64,000 nucleotides of DNA, from contig CM042018.1 of NCBI GenBank assembly GCA_023525975.1, positions 106,260,001 through 106,324,000 on the forward strand. Reading direction: 5' to 3'. Of the stretch, positions 45,261 to 56,268 are shown piece after piece. A program made the translations under genes and the position numbers. Within the stretch, counting starts at the first letter, position 1. Every line of letters begins with the position of its first letter. This DNA is from Smallanthus sonchifolius (taxonomy: Eukaryota; Streptophyta; Magnoliopsida; Asterales; Asteraceae). The notes under the pieces are model-generated. The model did no database searches. It worked only from the letters and a program-made list of their open reading frames with translations, and had not been told where the DNA came from.

Positions 45261-45991
45261 TGTACTTGGGTTTTGACTCTAGTTGCGGTTTATATGGATG
45301 GTTAACGTCTATGCAAAACATTTATTCCCTTGACGTGGAAAATATTTTCATATATTACCGAAGGTGTAAGATAATGGGGAGTTTCTGAAAGTATTTATAG
45401 AGACGTGATTATGAATAACTGATCTTGTTTGTAAAGATTAATCGTAATCTATTCTTATTTGTGGATAGATAGGATGTTGGGACATAATGAGCTAAATAAA
45501 GGAATGGGTAGTTATAAGAGGTATATACGGCTACACAAGTAATTAATTTAGTCGAGGTTTAGTGATAGTAATTCTTACGAAGTAAAAAATCATAGTTGAT
45601 CAAGATGATGTTTCATAAATCATGTTGTATTGAAAGTCTTTTCCGAGTAAAACGTTTATTAAAAGTTTATTTTCCAGTTGTATCTACAACTTAAGGTTTG
45701 ATAATTAAAATACTGTCGTTGTTTGAATCGGATATTAAGATGAATTGTTTACGAAGGATGTTTTAAGTAAGAGTATTAAGTTATAATAAATGAAAAGGTG
45801 GGGTTTGGGGAATTCTGGTGAGAATATGACGGATGCGTTCCTCACTCGATGTGTCAAATCAACGAGTAGTAACATTTGAGTTGTAAAATAGAACTTATCA
45901 TTAAATACTGAAAATTGGGACTTTTAGTCCATACATAAGGAAATGATTCTTAAACAGAATTCAAAGTCAAGAATTAGAATAGAAGTTATTT

Positions 45992-46594
45992 CTAACGCCT
46001 CAGGTAGCTTTCCACTAGGAAGCAGATAAGCACCAAGACGAGCACCGCTAAGGTTACTCGGACAACAAATCTAGCTTCAGCTTTAGTTGTTTCTGTGCGT
46101 GCTTCAAGTATTTCTCTGTCTTCCTCCAGGGTTGTGATTTTCTCTTCTTGGCACCATATCTGATCCACCAGACTGTCAATTCTCTGACTTAACAGATCAT
46201 GTCTCATACCATGTTCCATCCCTTGTCTTACAAACTCCGAGGTTCTCACGTATTGGTGGACGCCATTAAATGGGACTCCCATAACACTAGTAGGTGCCAG
46301 GGTATGCCTTGCCCTTGGGTTAGGATGATATGGGTCAGGTTATAGGTAGGGGTCTCTCAGAGGGGATGAAAACTGGTTGTGTAGGTGAGGTGCCTGATAC
46401 GGGTTTCTTGATGGAGGTGATCCAGATGTTCTGAGTCTCGGGCCAGATTTTCTGATCCAGTTTGCACTTAGGTCAATCCTTGCCCTAGCAGTTGGGTGTG
46501 TTGGTGACCGATGGACTGGTGATCCGTTGTCTTCTTCTTGGTCAGACTCTGCTTCGGGATGGTATACTGGTGAAGGAGGAGAGTATGAGTCCAT
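45992..46594 (-). pseudogene. coiled-coil ORF with C-terminal membrane segment in element E
   Basis: One reading frame of about 200 codons is broken by a single TAA at 46340-46342. The N-terminal half is Pro/Ser and acid rich (MDSYSPPSPVYHPEAESDQ, repeated SPxxRSP-like words). The second half has a predicted coiled coil (LLSQRIDSLVDQIW..EEKITTLEEDREILEART). It ends in a hydrophobic stretch of about 19 residues (VVRVTLAVLVLVLICFLVE) with a short basic tail (SYLRR), i.e. a tail-anchor layout. It occupies the place where gag would be, but I see no capsid or zinc-knuckle motif. I do not recognise the family. Confidence 0.55.
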
Positions 46595-47807
46595 TTCCTA
46601 GCAAGAAAAAGGAAAGAAGTTTGTAAGTGGTGAGGAAATTACTAAGTGTTATATATAGAAGTCTTTCATGAATTTAAAGTCTGGTCATTCGTAATACCGA
46701 GCCTTCACAATAGTATTCTTTAGAAGTAACACTTGACCTATAAGTAGTATATCCTATGAAAAGGATTCTCGGGAAAAAGGGTGGGTCACCAAGGACACAC
46801 TTAAGTACTCTATTTTCCCTAGCCAGAATCTCTCATGGGTCTACACACTCTTTCAGTCGTTACGTACAAGTAACACTATTGTTTTGGGCTTTATGATCAT
46901 GATAAGGTTTATTGTGGACTGGGCTTTGAGGCCCTGAGGTGTGGTTCCTTAGTTTCTTATTAATGTGCATTAGGCCCAATGAATTTAAGTTTTGTTTATA
47001 AGGGATGGTGATGTCATGTGTGTAAGGTTAAAGATGTATGGAGAAAAAGTGTGTGGTAAGACTTAGGATGGTACTTAATGGAATTAACTAGGTATCATGT
47101 AGATAGAAATGTCTATAACGCAAGGGTTTCACGTAGTGTAGTATACACAGTATTAAGTATTGTATCATAAGGATCATAAAGTTCAGCTTCGGTCATGACG
47201 AGTAGGCATGTTATAATGAGGCAACCAACGAAGAGAATGAACATAAGGATCATAGAGTAAGGATCATAGTTGAGGGTTTGAAATCATGTCGTCATGAAGT
47301 ATAAAGTATTTAGATGGCACCCGTTTAGTGCACATTACTAAATAGGCACTTTGACATATCAAGAGTAATTTAAGTTCACTATCGTTAACTATAAGTGAAT
47401 ACTCATTCCAAGAATTCCCAGGAAAGCATACAGGTCCAACGGCTGGTCAGGATTTGTACGAAATGTTTTCCTTGACAGAATTTCTCGGAATACATGCATC
47501 CACACTTCCGATCCGCACAAGTTCTCATAAATTGTTTAGAACTCAAATACTCTTGACGAGAGTTAGTTTTTGGATTAGACTTGAAGTCTAAGAATATGAC
47601 CTCGATGTAGTAGATTTTTTTTTTTCGTAATACGTAAATAGATAGAAATATAAGGTTCCAAGTATAAGCATGCACGTTTAGGGTTTTAAGATTAAAGAAT
47701 AGAATAGAGAGGAAATTCCTAGTAAAGGACATGAGATAATTCATGTTTAGGACTCTTAAGTTTTAGTCTAGGTCATGTGTCTAACAACCTAATTCCCTAT
47801 AACCAAG
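46595..47807 (-). other. Element E leader, non-coding
   Basis: 1.2 kb between the primer-binding site and the ORF. It has only chance frames (such as 47403-47744). No conserved motif was recognised. Confidence 0.6.
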
Positions 47808-47820
47808 GCTCTGATATCAA
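47808..47820 (-). promoter_or_regulatory. Element E primer-binding site
   Basis: The minus strand inside the 5' LTR reads TTGATATCAGAGCC, close to the initiator tRNA-Met complement TGGTATCAGAGC. Confidence 0.75.
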
Positions 47821-47822
47821 TC

Positions 47823-50800
47823 TGTCACACCCCAACCGACGGCGGATTATTCGTCGGGTTGACTATTAAAGTTTAAATAATTTCGTTAATAACTTTCAAA
47901 GTTTCATTACAAGGAAGAGAATCAACACATAACAAGAATATAATATCTAATTTATTCTAAGTCCAAAGCATCCTATATGATCACAATAAAGTCTCATACT
48001 TGTGTACCTGAAACATGCTAAGTAAACTGTCAACTAAAAATAGTTGGTGAGATACAAAGGTTTTGATACCGTTTAACAAAGTCTTTGAAAAGTTTTACAT
48101 ATCACTATGTACATGCATTATATGGTATAAGTGTGAGAACAAACAAGTTAAACATTGCGCATATCAACCCTCCAACCAAGTTTAGGCATAACCCGCAGGT
48201 TACCCTTAGAAGTTTAGGTCCAGTAACAATCGCCACAGGCTCCCCCCCGAAGGGTCAATCAATCTAAGTGGATTGGTCAAATACAATAGATCTATTATTG
48301 TCACTGTAGGCTTGATCAAAGTTAATGAATATGCTAGTTTTAAGTTTAATTTAAGCATCCAAGTCTCAACGGCACATAACATAAGAATAAGCATATAGAC
48401 ATAGTTGTACAAGAATTGTATAAGTCTGAAAGTTTGATACATGTTCCACCCCAAGTTTATAAACAAAAGGGGCTAAGTATACTCACGTGAAATGATGAAG
48501 AGTATCCAACAAGATTAAATATGGCAAGACTTTGAGGGAGAAATATCATCACAACAAGCCTAATAACAAAGTCTAAAGTTTAAAGTTTGATCCTAGAAAT
48601 CTATGACAAATGATCTAGGATTCTAAGATTAACTTGGGTTCCAAAAGGAAGACGGGAATGATTGTGTTATAAAGTTTGATCAAGATTCTAAATAAGATTT
48701 TATATAAATGACACAAGACTTGAGTATCAAGGTTTAATAAGTTTATGGTTTAAAATAATTATTTAAAAAGCTTTACAATTATTAATTACACAAGTTAGGT
48801 AATAATAATTTAAAGTAGTTTTCTAAGTATTTTATAAATAAGACTGTAAGGGCACATTAAGTGATAGACTAAATACTTATTAAAGATTAACAATAACTAT
48901 TTTAAAGTTTAAATGATGAATTAGGATTTATAATAATCATCTAAAGGTTAAATAATTATTAAGGATAAGTAATATTTATTTAGAGAATGAATAATGATTA
49001 AAGAATAATAATAATTATTTCAAGAATAAGATAATTATTAAATAAAAATTATTTAAAGAACAAATAGGGATTAAGGATTATTAATAATTATTTAAAGAAT
49101 ACATAATTGTTAAGGATAAATAGTTATCTATAAGAATAATTACTTTATTTAATCAATATAAATCCTTTAAGATTTATCAAAGTATTTAAGTATTAAGTAT
49201 TTATTAAATTAACTTGTAATTAAATAATATTTAAAATATGATTATAAAAATAAATAAATAATAATATGAAATTATAAGTTTAAACAAACAGAACTTTTTA
49301 TAAGTTTATGTTTTAATTATAAGTTTATAAATGTTTTTAAAGTTTAAATGAAACCATAAGTTTATAATATGTTAAATAAAGTTTCCATTTAAATTATAAG
49401 TTCATAAGTATTTATGTTTAGATATAAGTGTATAAATGTTTTTAAATTAAAGTTTCTGTTTAAATTTTATAAAGTTTATAAGTTTATAAATATTATGATT
49501 TTTAAGTAAACAATGCATATTTATTTTCTTGCTTTAGTTTAAATAAATAAATGAGCCTTGAGTTAAATAAGTATAAATTTTATAAAAATGCATAAGTTTA
49601 TAAGTTTCTGTTTTCTAAATAATATATAAGTTTTATAAACTTTTCTGATCTTTATAAAGTTTATATAAGTTTTTATTTAATTAAAGTTTATAAATTAATT
49701 TAAAGTTTAAAACAAAAATAAGTTTATTTATTTCAGAAAATAAATAACAGATTAAAGTTTCTGATTTTATAAAATAATTACTATTGGATGTATAGGTATA
49801 TGTATAAGTTTTATAAAGTTTAAAAGTATTTTTATAGTTTTTAAGAATTTAAAACTAATTTTAAAGATTAAATCTTTATAAGTTTTAACTAAGTTTAATT
49901 AATTAAAAATAGTTTCAGAATATAGAAGTGAAATTAAAAATCATTTCCGAGTTTATATAAGTTTGACAGAATTTATAAATTTAATTAAAAATATAAAAAC
50001 TGTTTAAAAAATGTTAAAAAAAATAAATAAAAGAGGCAAAGCTTGGGTTGGCCGGATCGAACCCGGGTCACCCGAGTCACACACACACGCGTACAAACAA
50101 CCCTACTACGGGCCTCGCTGGTGTATAACCCGGAAAGAAAATGTTTTAAGCACAGTCTCAAATCATCCCAGATTTCCTATGAACCCTAGAATCAAGATCC
50201 ATCAAATACGAATCGAAAACCCCTCTGTTATTGCAAATTGACAGATGGTTTTTGTTCCTTGAATGAAAACGAAGGCTTTAGCCTTTTGAAATACCTGGAA
50301 CGATGCCGGAATGAAGGAGATCGAGTCTGAGTGCTGAAACGGTTGTCCAAGAGTTAGATCGGCAATTGCAGGTACAATATGATGGAATTGAGAGTATGAG
50401 TAGTATGAGGGTGGTGTCGTTAATGAGTTCCAGTAGGTATTTATAGTAAATTTCAAGATTAAATGCTCGTATGGTTGGGGAGTTAACGGGTGAGTACAAC
50501 GGATTTAAATTCGAACTACGTGGGTGTTAAACTCGAAATCAAGCATTGAATTACCTTGGGTTACGGTCACATGCTTGAGGGGAGGCTCGAGATGCATTCA
50601 ATTTGGCCGATTACGTGTTTTTTGTAAATTCGAGGATGAAAACCGGTTTCAGCGGGGTTCGAACTCTCGACTGGTTTAGTTTCAGAATTTTGGTTCATTT
50701 GCACATTAGTCCCTGAAGTTTGTAAGTTTTGTTATTTCATGTTAAAACATGTGACTATGTTTAAAAATAAGTTTCAAGAATGACAGTTTAGTCCCTAGAC

Positions 50801-51243
50801 TTTATAAAAATAAATAATATGTTTTTAAGAAAATCAAATAAGTTTTCTTAAGTTATTATTTTAACTTTTTATAAAATATTTTTTACGATTATCATCCATA
50901 AGTTTAAGCATTTGATAAAATTAGTTTAATTATATTATTTATGTAATAATAATGTAAACTTATAAGTTTTTTTTGAAGATCCCACATAGTTTATAATGTA
51001 TATATCTTTAAATAAGTCTCATGTATGTATATTTATATATGCTTCAAGTATTTTTATGTAAATAACCAATAGTTATCATTTAATAATAATTTGTATTTAT
51101 TATTTATATAATGTTTTCAAAGTTTAATAAATTACAACAACGGGTGCAAGGATCTTGGAAAGGATACGTTCATGGATTTGACATAGATAGGTTACAAAGG
51201 ATAAATGGAAAGAAAGATACATCAGAAAATCTATGATATTACA
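47823..51243 (-). repeat. Element E 5' LTR
   Basis: 3,421 bp. Compared with the 3' LTR it has about 390 extra AT-rich bases at 49160-49550 and lacks a short segment (GGCGGACGTGGTTGTTCAAA region) near its start. A minus-strand TATAAATAC box lies at about 50438. Confidence 0.9.
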
Positions 51244-51747
51244 CAGCTTAACCCCCATCTTTCTCAGCCTATTAATCATAGTTGTGAATCGGTTAACTTG
51301 TTCACTAAGTGATTCACCCTTCTTATAACTGAACATGTTGTATTGCTTAAGTAGAAGATCTGTACGACTCTCTTGCAACGCTTCATTCCCTTCGAACCTC
51401 AAACATAAAGCATTCCACAGTCCACGAGCAGTATCATGCTGTTCAAAATTTAAGTAGAGTTCAGTTGGCAAAGCGAGAATAATTGCTCCTAAGGCACGGT
51501 TATCCCTTTCAATCATCTTCTTGTCTTCTTCAATATATTGATCTGGGTCTGCTATTGGAACTAGTCCATCTGCATTAGCCATCTTTGGTACATATGGGCC
51601 TTTAACAGTCGAATCCCACAATGTATGCTCGGTAAATCTAAAGTATGCTTTCATCATAATTTTCGAATTTGGAAAGTCAGCAATGGATTTCAGCATTGGT
51701 GGTGATTTACCCACAAACTTCTCAGTCTCGTACACTTTTCCAGCCAT
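51244..51747 (-). pseudogene. Element D gag, N-terminal part
   Basis: It starts MAGKVYETEKFVGKSPP (an upstream MFVLK Met is less likely) and carries the copia gag (UBN2-like) domain: RFTEHTLWDSTVKGP, NRALGAIILALPTELY, GLWNALCLRFEGNEA, KGESLSEQVNRFTTMINRLRKMG. It is cut by element E after the Val-Lys-Leu codons and continues in frame at 40728. Confidence 0.92.
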
Positions 51748-51779
51748 CTTTAGCACAAACAATCTAAATCACAGAATCT

Positions 51780-51975
51780 GAAAATTTTCACAACTCTGAA
51801 GATTTCGGACGAAATCTTTATCGATCAAAAACCTTTTCGAACAACTTTTCTATCTAAAACTCTGAGATTTCGGACAAGAGATTTCTGACAGATAGATTTC
51901 GGACAAAACTAACTTCTCGGATGAGATTTCGGACGAAAGAGATTCCGGCTCCTTCAACTGAGATTTCGGACGCTT
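51780..51975. repeat. GATTTCGGACGAAA-type repeats in element D leader
   Basis: Five to six repeats of GATTTCGGAC(G/A)(A/G) lie between the primer-binding site and gag, with one TATCGATCAAAA variant. It is the same motif family as in the LTR and at 30960-31560. Confidence 0.75.
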
Positions 51976-52157
51976 GAAACTCAGCACCTCCAATCCGCAC
52001 CTGCAACTGGTCCAAATATGAAATCAAGCCCCCAAACTCAGTTCCATTATCCATCTCCATGAAAATCTGATCAGAAAACTCAACAATGGTAGGAAAATAC
52101 TCTCTAAATCGATCTCAATCAAGGAAAAATGCTTGAAATAACTAGAGCTTTAACCTA

Positions 52158-52169
52158 GCTCTGATACCA
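52158..52169 (-). promoter_or_regulatory. Element D primer-binding site (initiator tRNA-Met)
   Basis: The minus strand reads TGGTATCAGAGC two bases inside the 5' LTR, a perfect match to the common plant initiator tRNA-Met primer site. Confidence 0.93.
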
Positions 52170-52171
52170 CT

Positions 52172-52601
52172 TGTTAGTCCACCCGATCTGCTATACTTCA
52201 AGCAATCCAATAACCGACTAACTCCTGGAAAGGAGGAAATAATCCAAGAGAATCAAAGATCGAAACCGAAAGATCAAACACCGAAACGAGAATAATACGC
52301 CATCGACACAATATAATCACAAATCTTCACTTGTATTAACAAAAGATGTTGATTACAGAACTCAGACTAATCACATTTAGCACACATACAAAAGACCACA
52401 AATCTAATCAAAATTATAACTCTAAACAACCTTCAAAACAAGACATATTTATAATGCAAAGTTCTCGTCCGGAAACTATGCCGTCCGAAAACGATTTCGA
52501 TCGAAAACATTTTCGATCGAGAAAGTTTTCGTCCGAAAACTTTACACTTGTACAATTTTCAAACTAAGAACTTGAATTCGATGGACTACTAGATTCCAAC
52601 A
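52172..52601 (-). repeat. Element D 5' LTR
   Basis: 430 bp, TGTTAG...TTCCAACA on the plus strand. It contains TTTCGATCGAAA at about 52494 and a CGATCGAGAAAG variant. TSD CCCAC follows at 52602-52606. Confidence 0.93.
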
Positions 52602-52606
52602 CCCAC

Positions 52607-53691
52607 CTTCACCAAGGTTTCATGTTTTGTAGGAAGGATCCTCAGGGAACCTAACAGAAGATAGAGATTGGTCATCTCTCCTAAGTTTAAGGTATTCTGA
52701 ATACCCTCTAAGGTTTAAAGGTTTTCACCTTTCTAAGAATTGAGTTTAAACACTCCGCCTGTAGTGCACGATATTCAAGTATAGTTCAAGGTGGTGCGAC
52801 CAGTCCATGTAACAGTGGCTGACAATTTCATCATTGTTGGCTATATCTTGGATCCTACGAAAGTAACAAACGTGTTACTCCTAAGGTTTTTAGCATTTTC
52901 ATGCTAACTTAAGTCTAGCTTTGCCCATGTTTTCTGGCTTGGCCCACGTTTTCTGGCTTGGCCCACGTTTCTGGCTTGGCCCGCGTTTTTAACTTGTAAC
53001 AGGTATTTAACACTTATGTGTTAACCCAAGAATTTATCATTAATATGCTGACTCAAGATCCTTAAACGGATTGAAGACTTATGAAGATCCTGAAGTACTA
53101 TTACTAAGTATACTACATGTTTAATGGCTATACACGGGGGACAACTAACAATTGTTATATTTTGGACTCCATGTCATTATTTGGTATGTATATCTACCCA
53201 ACTTGATTCTCAAAGGTATGTATTCGAAACTACTTGCTAAATTTTAATTAAAGGTAGATCTAAATTGTGGATGACCGAGACTTGATATATTTTTGGCTGG
53301 TACTTTTATCATTTATCAAAACGTATTTTCCTAAGTCAATGTTTCATAAAAACCTAAGATTTTATCAAGGATCTGGTATCCTGAGGATTTACTTTAACTT
53401 AAACTTTCTAAGTATCAGAAAGTCTAACTATCTACAAATCCTGATATTCTACAAGCATACCAAGCACCCAACAATCAAGACATATAGTCAAAACATACTT
53501 GATATAGTCTAAAGTGCAGGAAATAAAAGGTGACTCGGGCTTCATCCGAAAAAAGGACCCGTCCACCCGGGACACAGATTGTTAAATTGTCTATCCTTCG
53601 TAGGGATCCCAAGAGCAAGAAAAAGTAAATTGTTCAACGAGTCAATAGGATTAAAGTTAAAGACATGAACCAGAAACCACACGTGCAGGAC
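52607..53691. other. Element B pol-aORF spacer, right piece
   Basis: It mirrors element A's spacer: AGTAACA-AACG-TGTTACT (52863-52880), TTAGCAT-TTTC-ATGCTAA (52891-52908), four tandem copies of CTGGCTTGGCCCACGTTTT (about 52918-52990), and TTAACAC-TTAT-GTGTTAA (53007-53024). No gene is seen; the ORF at 53267-53512 is not conserved in element A. Confidence 0.7.
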
Positions 53692-55326
53692 TTAGGCCTT
53701 CTCTTTATCACCCTCATCGTCCTGCCCAATCACCTCTGCCGCCACCTTCACGGAGCCCTCAGCCTTATCTTCGGCCACCAAGTTGCATGCATCCGCTTCT
53801 TGCACCGGCTCTCCTCCCAGCTCAGCCACAAGCCTTTTCCACTCCTGCACGTCCCAATTAGCCCGGTTGAAGTCCTTGTCATCAGCCTCTTTAGCCATCT
53901 TTATTCTGGCTTGGAATATAGAAATCACGGCTGATGTTTTGGTTGCTCATGGGACTCATCAAGATCCTGGGCATGTTGGGCATAGGCATCATCCAGCTCC
54001 GCTTTCACCCTGCTAAGCTCCTTGGTTACATCAGCTAACTTCTTGTTTTTAGTTGTTGCTATCTTTTACAGGTCGCAGATCATCTGTTTGCCCTCTTCAG
54101 CCTCTTTTGCCACAGATTCGTGGAACTTGGTCATTTGCCCCAAGGCCTACCACATAAGAAATAGGTTAGATGAGAATAATGTCAGGATCCCGGATACTAG
54201 GAATTTCTTACCAGGTGACCAAGGGTATGAAGCTTCTTTTGGGCATCAGCATAATCCCGACACTCAAAGATAGCCACCTCAGCAGCATCAGCAGGATTTC
54301 TCTTCTTGTTAGCGAGATGCTTGGAGCGAGGAGTTGAAGACTCTGGCTTGGGAACTTATGGATTAGGAGCTGGAAGGGTTGGCTGTCTCGTTTCCTTCTT
54401 GATGGTTTTACCTTTAGAAACCATGTTGTCAATGTCATCAAGGGCAAACTTGGAACTGGACTTTCGGACGCCTATTTCAGGATAACTGGTTAGAATTTCA
54501 TATATTTAACTAACATATTTGTATAATTTTATACATCTTACCAGACATCTCGGAAGATCAAGGATAGGGGGAGTCTTGAACTTGAAAGTCCTCTCGATAG
54601 GCTCAAGGCTGTAGAAGAAGGCGATCCTCTTAGCAGTATCCGGAGTAGGGGGAGCAAGTTCTGAAAAGCAAAGAAAGAACCAAGAATTAGTATCTTGGAT
54701 GTCAAAATATTAAGGATCCTACATGCAGAATCCTACCCTTCTCAACCCATCTCACATGCAACTTATTCCCGTCGGGAATGGAGTCTCTCCTCACAAAGAA
54801 GAAGTGATTCTTCCAGTTAGAATCGTTTTGAGTTGTTTTTAAAATCAGGTGATTGTGGTCGGACTTTATTTGAAACAAAAAGCGAGAGGAACTATGGCTT
54901 CTCAAGTTGTAAACATAAGCCAATTCAGATATGCTAAAGTCAAGAGCATGTTGACGGATAAGGATTTCCAGGGCATGTAAGGATTTCCAGGGCATGTAAG
55001 GTCCTCCAAATCAAATCAGCATTGTTTGAGCGTAGCTCAGGCCGGTTTTTTCAAAAAAACTCGGTAGTAAAAGCAGGAAAAGGGTATGAAAAACCTATGG
55101 TGAAAGGAAAGGATGAAAAACAAACCCAACTCCCAGAAGTAAAATCAGATCTAGTTTTGGGGTCAAAAGCCCTAAAAACAGTATTTTTAGGAAAACAATC
55201 TCCAGATTTCAGAATATTGATCTCATGATTAGAGAATGTGCACTTCTCAGAATCAAGGTTAGCAAGCAAGTTTTGGCTAACAAGATCGTCCAAAGAAGAG
55301 GAAGACCGGGTCATCTTTTTAACCAT
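53692..55326 (-). pseudogene. antisense ORF (aORF) of element B, four exons
   Basis: The counterpart of 6611-8223. Exon 1 starts MVKKMTRSSSSLDD and has WVCFSSFPFTIGFSYPFPAFTTEFF, then after frame breaks FFFVRRDSIPDGNKLHVRWVEKG. Introns with GT..AG borders lie at 54661-54736, 54472-54541 and 54147-54211, at the same exon positions as in element A. The last exon encodes the acidic tail ADDKDFNRANWDVQEWKRL...DDEGDKEKA ending at 53692. A 19-bp tandem duplication near 54957-54995 and an extended T run near 55050 break exon 1. The gene runs opposite to B's pol, towards it. Confidence 0.7.
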
Positions 55327-55591
55327 TTTTTGAAGAAAAATCGAGAGATTTAGAGGATTATGGAAGAAAGTTATACCTGAAATCCCAGAGGAAAAGGAAC
55401 AAGATGAAGTAGAGAGAAAAGAAAATGAAGTAAATATAAGGGGTAATTATTAAACCGCCTCGAACGACGACGTTTCACAGCCTCGTTTACCGCACCACGT
55501 CTCATCACGTTTCAGTTTGAAATTTGAATTTCAAATTTTAAAAATTCACAGTTGTAACTTCTATGGACAGCTGTCAATTTTTTGGGACAAT

Positions 55592-56208
55592 TGTTAGGGG
55601 TTGATTTTTATGCAAGATCCTGAGTCTAGCTTAATCCGGAATCCAAGATCCTGGTAACCTCGGTATCCTGAATATTAATAAAACTAACGGTTATTTGTCC
55701 TCTATTTCGATTATTTCTTGCAGGTAAAACGTGTATAACCACTCATTCCTGAAGACTCGGTCATCAAGTCAAAAGAAACGTGTGGAACATGCGTGGAAGG
55801 CTTCTACAACGGTCACATGGGGAGAACTAGCTGAGATCCAAGATTTTTGGATAGTTAGTTAGGTTTATCTATGTATAAAAACAGCAGTAAGATCGATTAG
55901 AAAACACACACAATTCACTTAGCATTATTCAATACTCGCAAACAAGATCTGTAACACCTAGAATTCGATCGATTATTGCTCAAACTTGTATTCTTTTTCA
56001 TTGATTTATATAAAATTAGGAGGCAAGTGACTTTCAGTCATTTCCCGAGGTTTTATGCCGGCAATCCTTAGGGATTAAGGGCTTTCCTCGTACATCATCG
56101 TGTCAAGCTTCATTTTTACGTTTATTAATTTATATCTTGATCAAAGCACACTATCTCACTTACTAAGTTTGGTTACAAAATTAGCCTTAATATTTTTTAC
56201 CCAAAACA
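55592..56208 (+). repeat. Element B 3' LTR
   Basis: 617 bp, TGTTAGGGG...CCAAAACA, TSD TTATA at 56209-56213. A TATAAAAA box lies at about 55874. It is the complete reference copy of the LTR family shared with element A. Confidence 0.92.
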
Positions 56209-56268
56209 TTATAGATTTATTATATTAAATAAAAGTTGTTATATTTGTATGAATAATTGACTCACGAG

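Larger units (their letters stand above)
40729..51243 (-). mobile_element. Element E: long-LTR chromovirus derivative, minus strand
   Basis: The LTRs are 40729-43785 (3,057 bp) and 47823-51243 (3,421 bp), starting TGTCACACCCCAACCGACGG and ending ATATTACA on the plus strand, with TSD CAGCT (40724-40728, 51244-51248). The primer-binding site resembles initiator tRNA-Met (GATATCAGAGCC on the minus strand). The internal region is only about 4 kb: a leader, a roughly 200-codon ORF of unknown function, and decayed RNase H-integrase-chromodomain remnants. Reverse transcriptase was not found, so it is an internally deleted, non-autonomous member. It sits in element D's gag. Confidence 0.9.
27608..52601 (-). 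mobile_element. Element D: Ty1/copia, SIRE/Maximus-like, minus strand, split by element E
   Basis: LTRs 27608-28034 and 52172-52601 with TSD CCCAC (27603-27607, 52602-52606). The primer-binding site is the perfect initiator tRNA-Met type. On the minus strand come gag, protease, integrase, RT and RNase H (integrase before RT, hence copia). A long extra region with an env-like additional ORF follows, as in the SIRE lineage. Element E is inserted in gag. Roughly 25 substitutions separate the LTRs over about 427 bp by hand count. The coding parts are all broken. Confidence 0.93.
4896..56208 (+). mobile_element. Element B: Ty3/gypsy Tat-type retrotransposon, split by nested insertions
   Basis: The outer boundaries are a truncated 5' LTR starting TGTTAGGGG at 4896 and a complete 3' LTR ending CCAAAACA at 56208. 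Both are flanked by the same 5-bp duplication TTATA (4891-4895 and 56209-56213). The pieces of its coding region appear in order on the plus strand: protease remnant (16605-16930), reverse transcriptase (17041-17557), RNase H (25204-25947) and integrase (25963-27482). An antisense ORF on the minus strand (53692-55326) follows, as in Tat-lineage elements. No gag was found: the region from mid-LTR to protease has been replaced by block X. The element is interrupted by X with A, by C, and by D with E. Confidence 0.85.
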
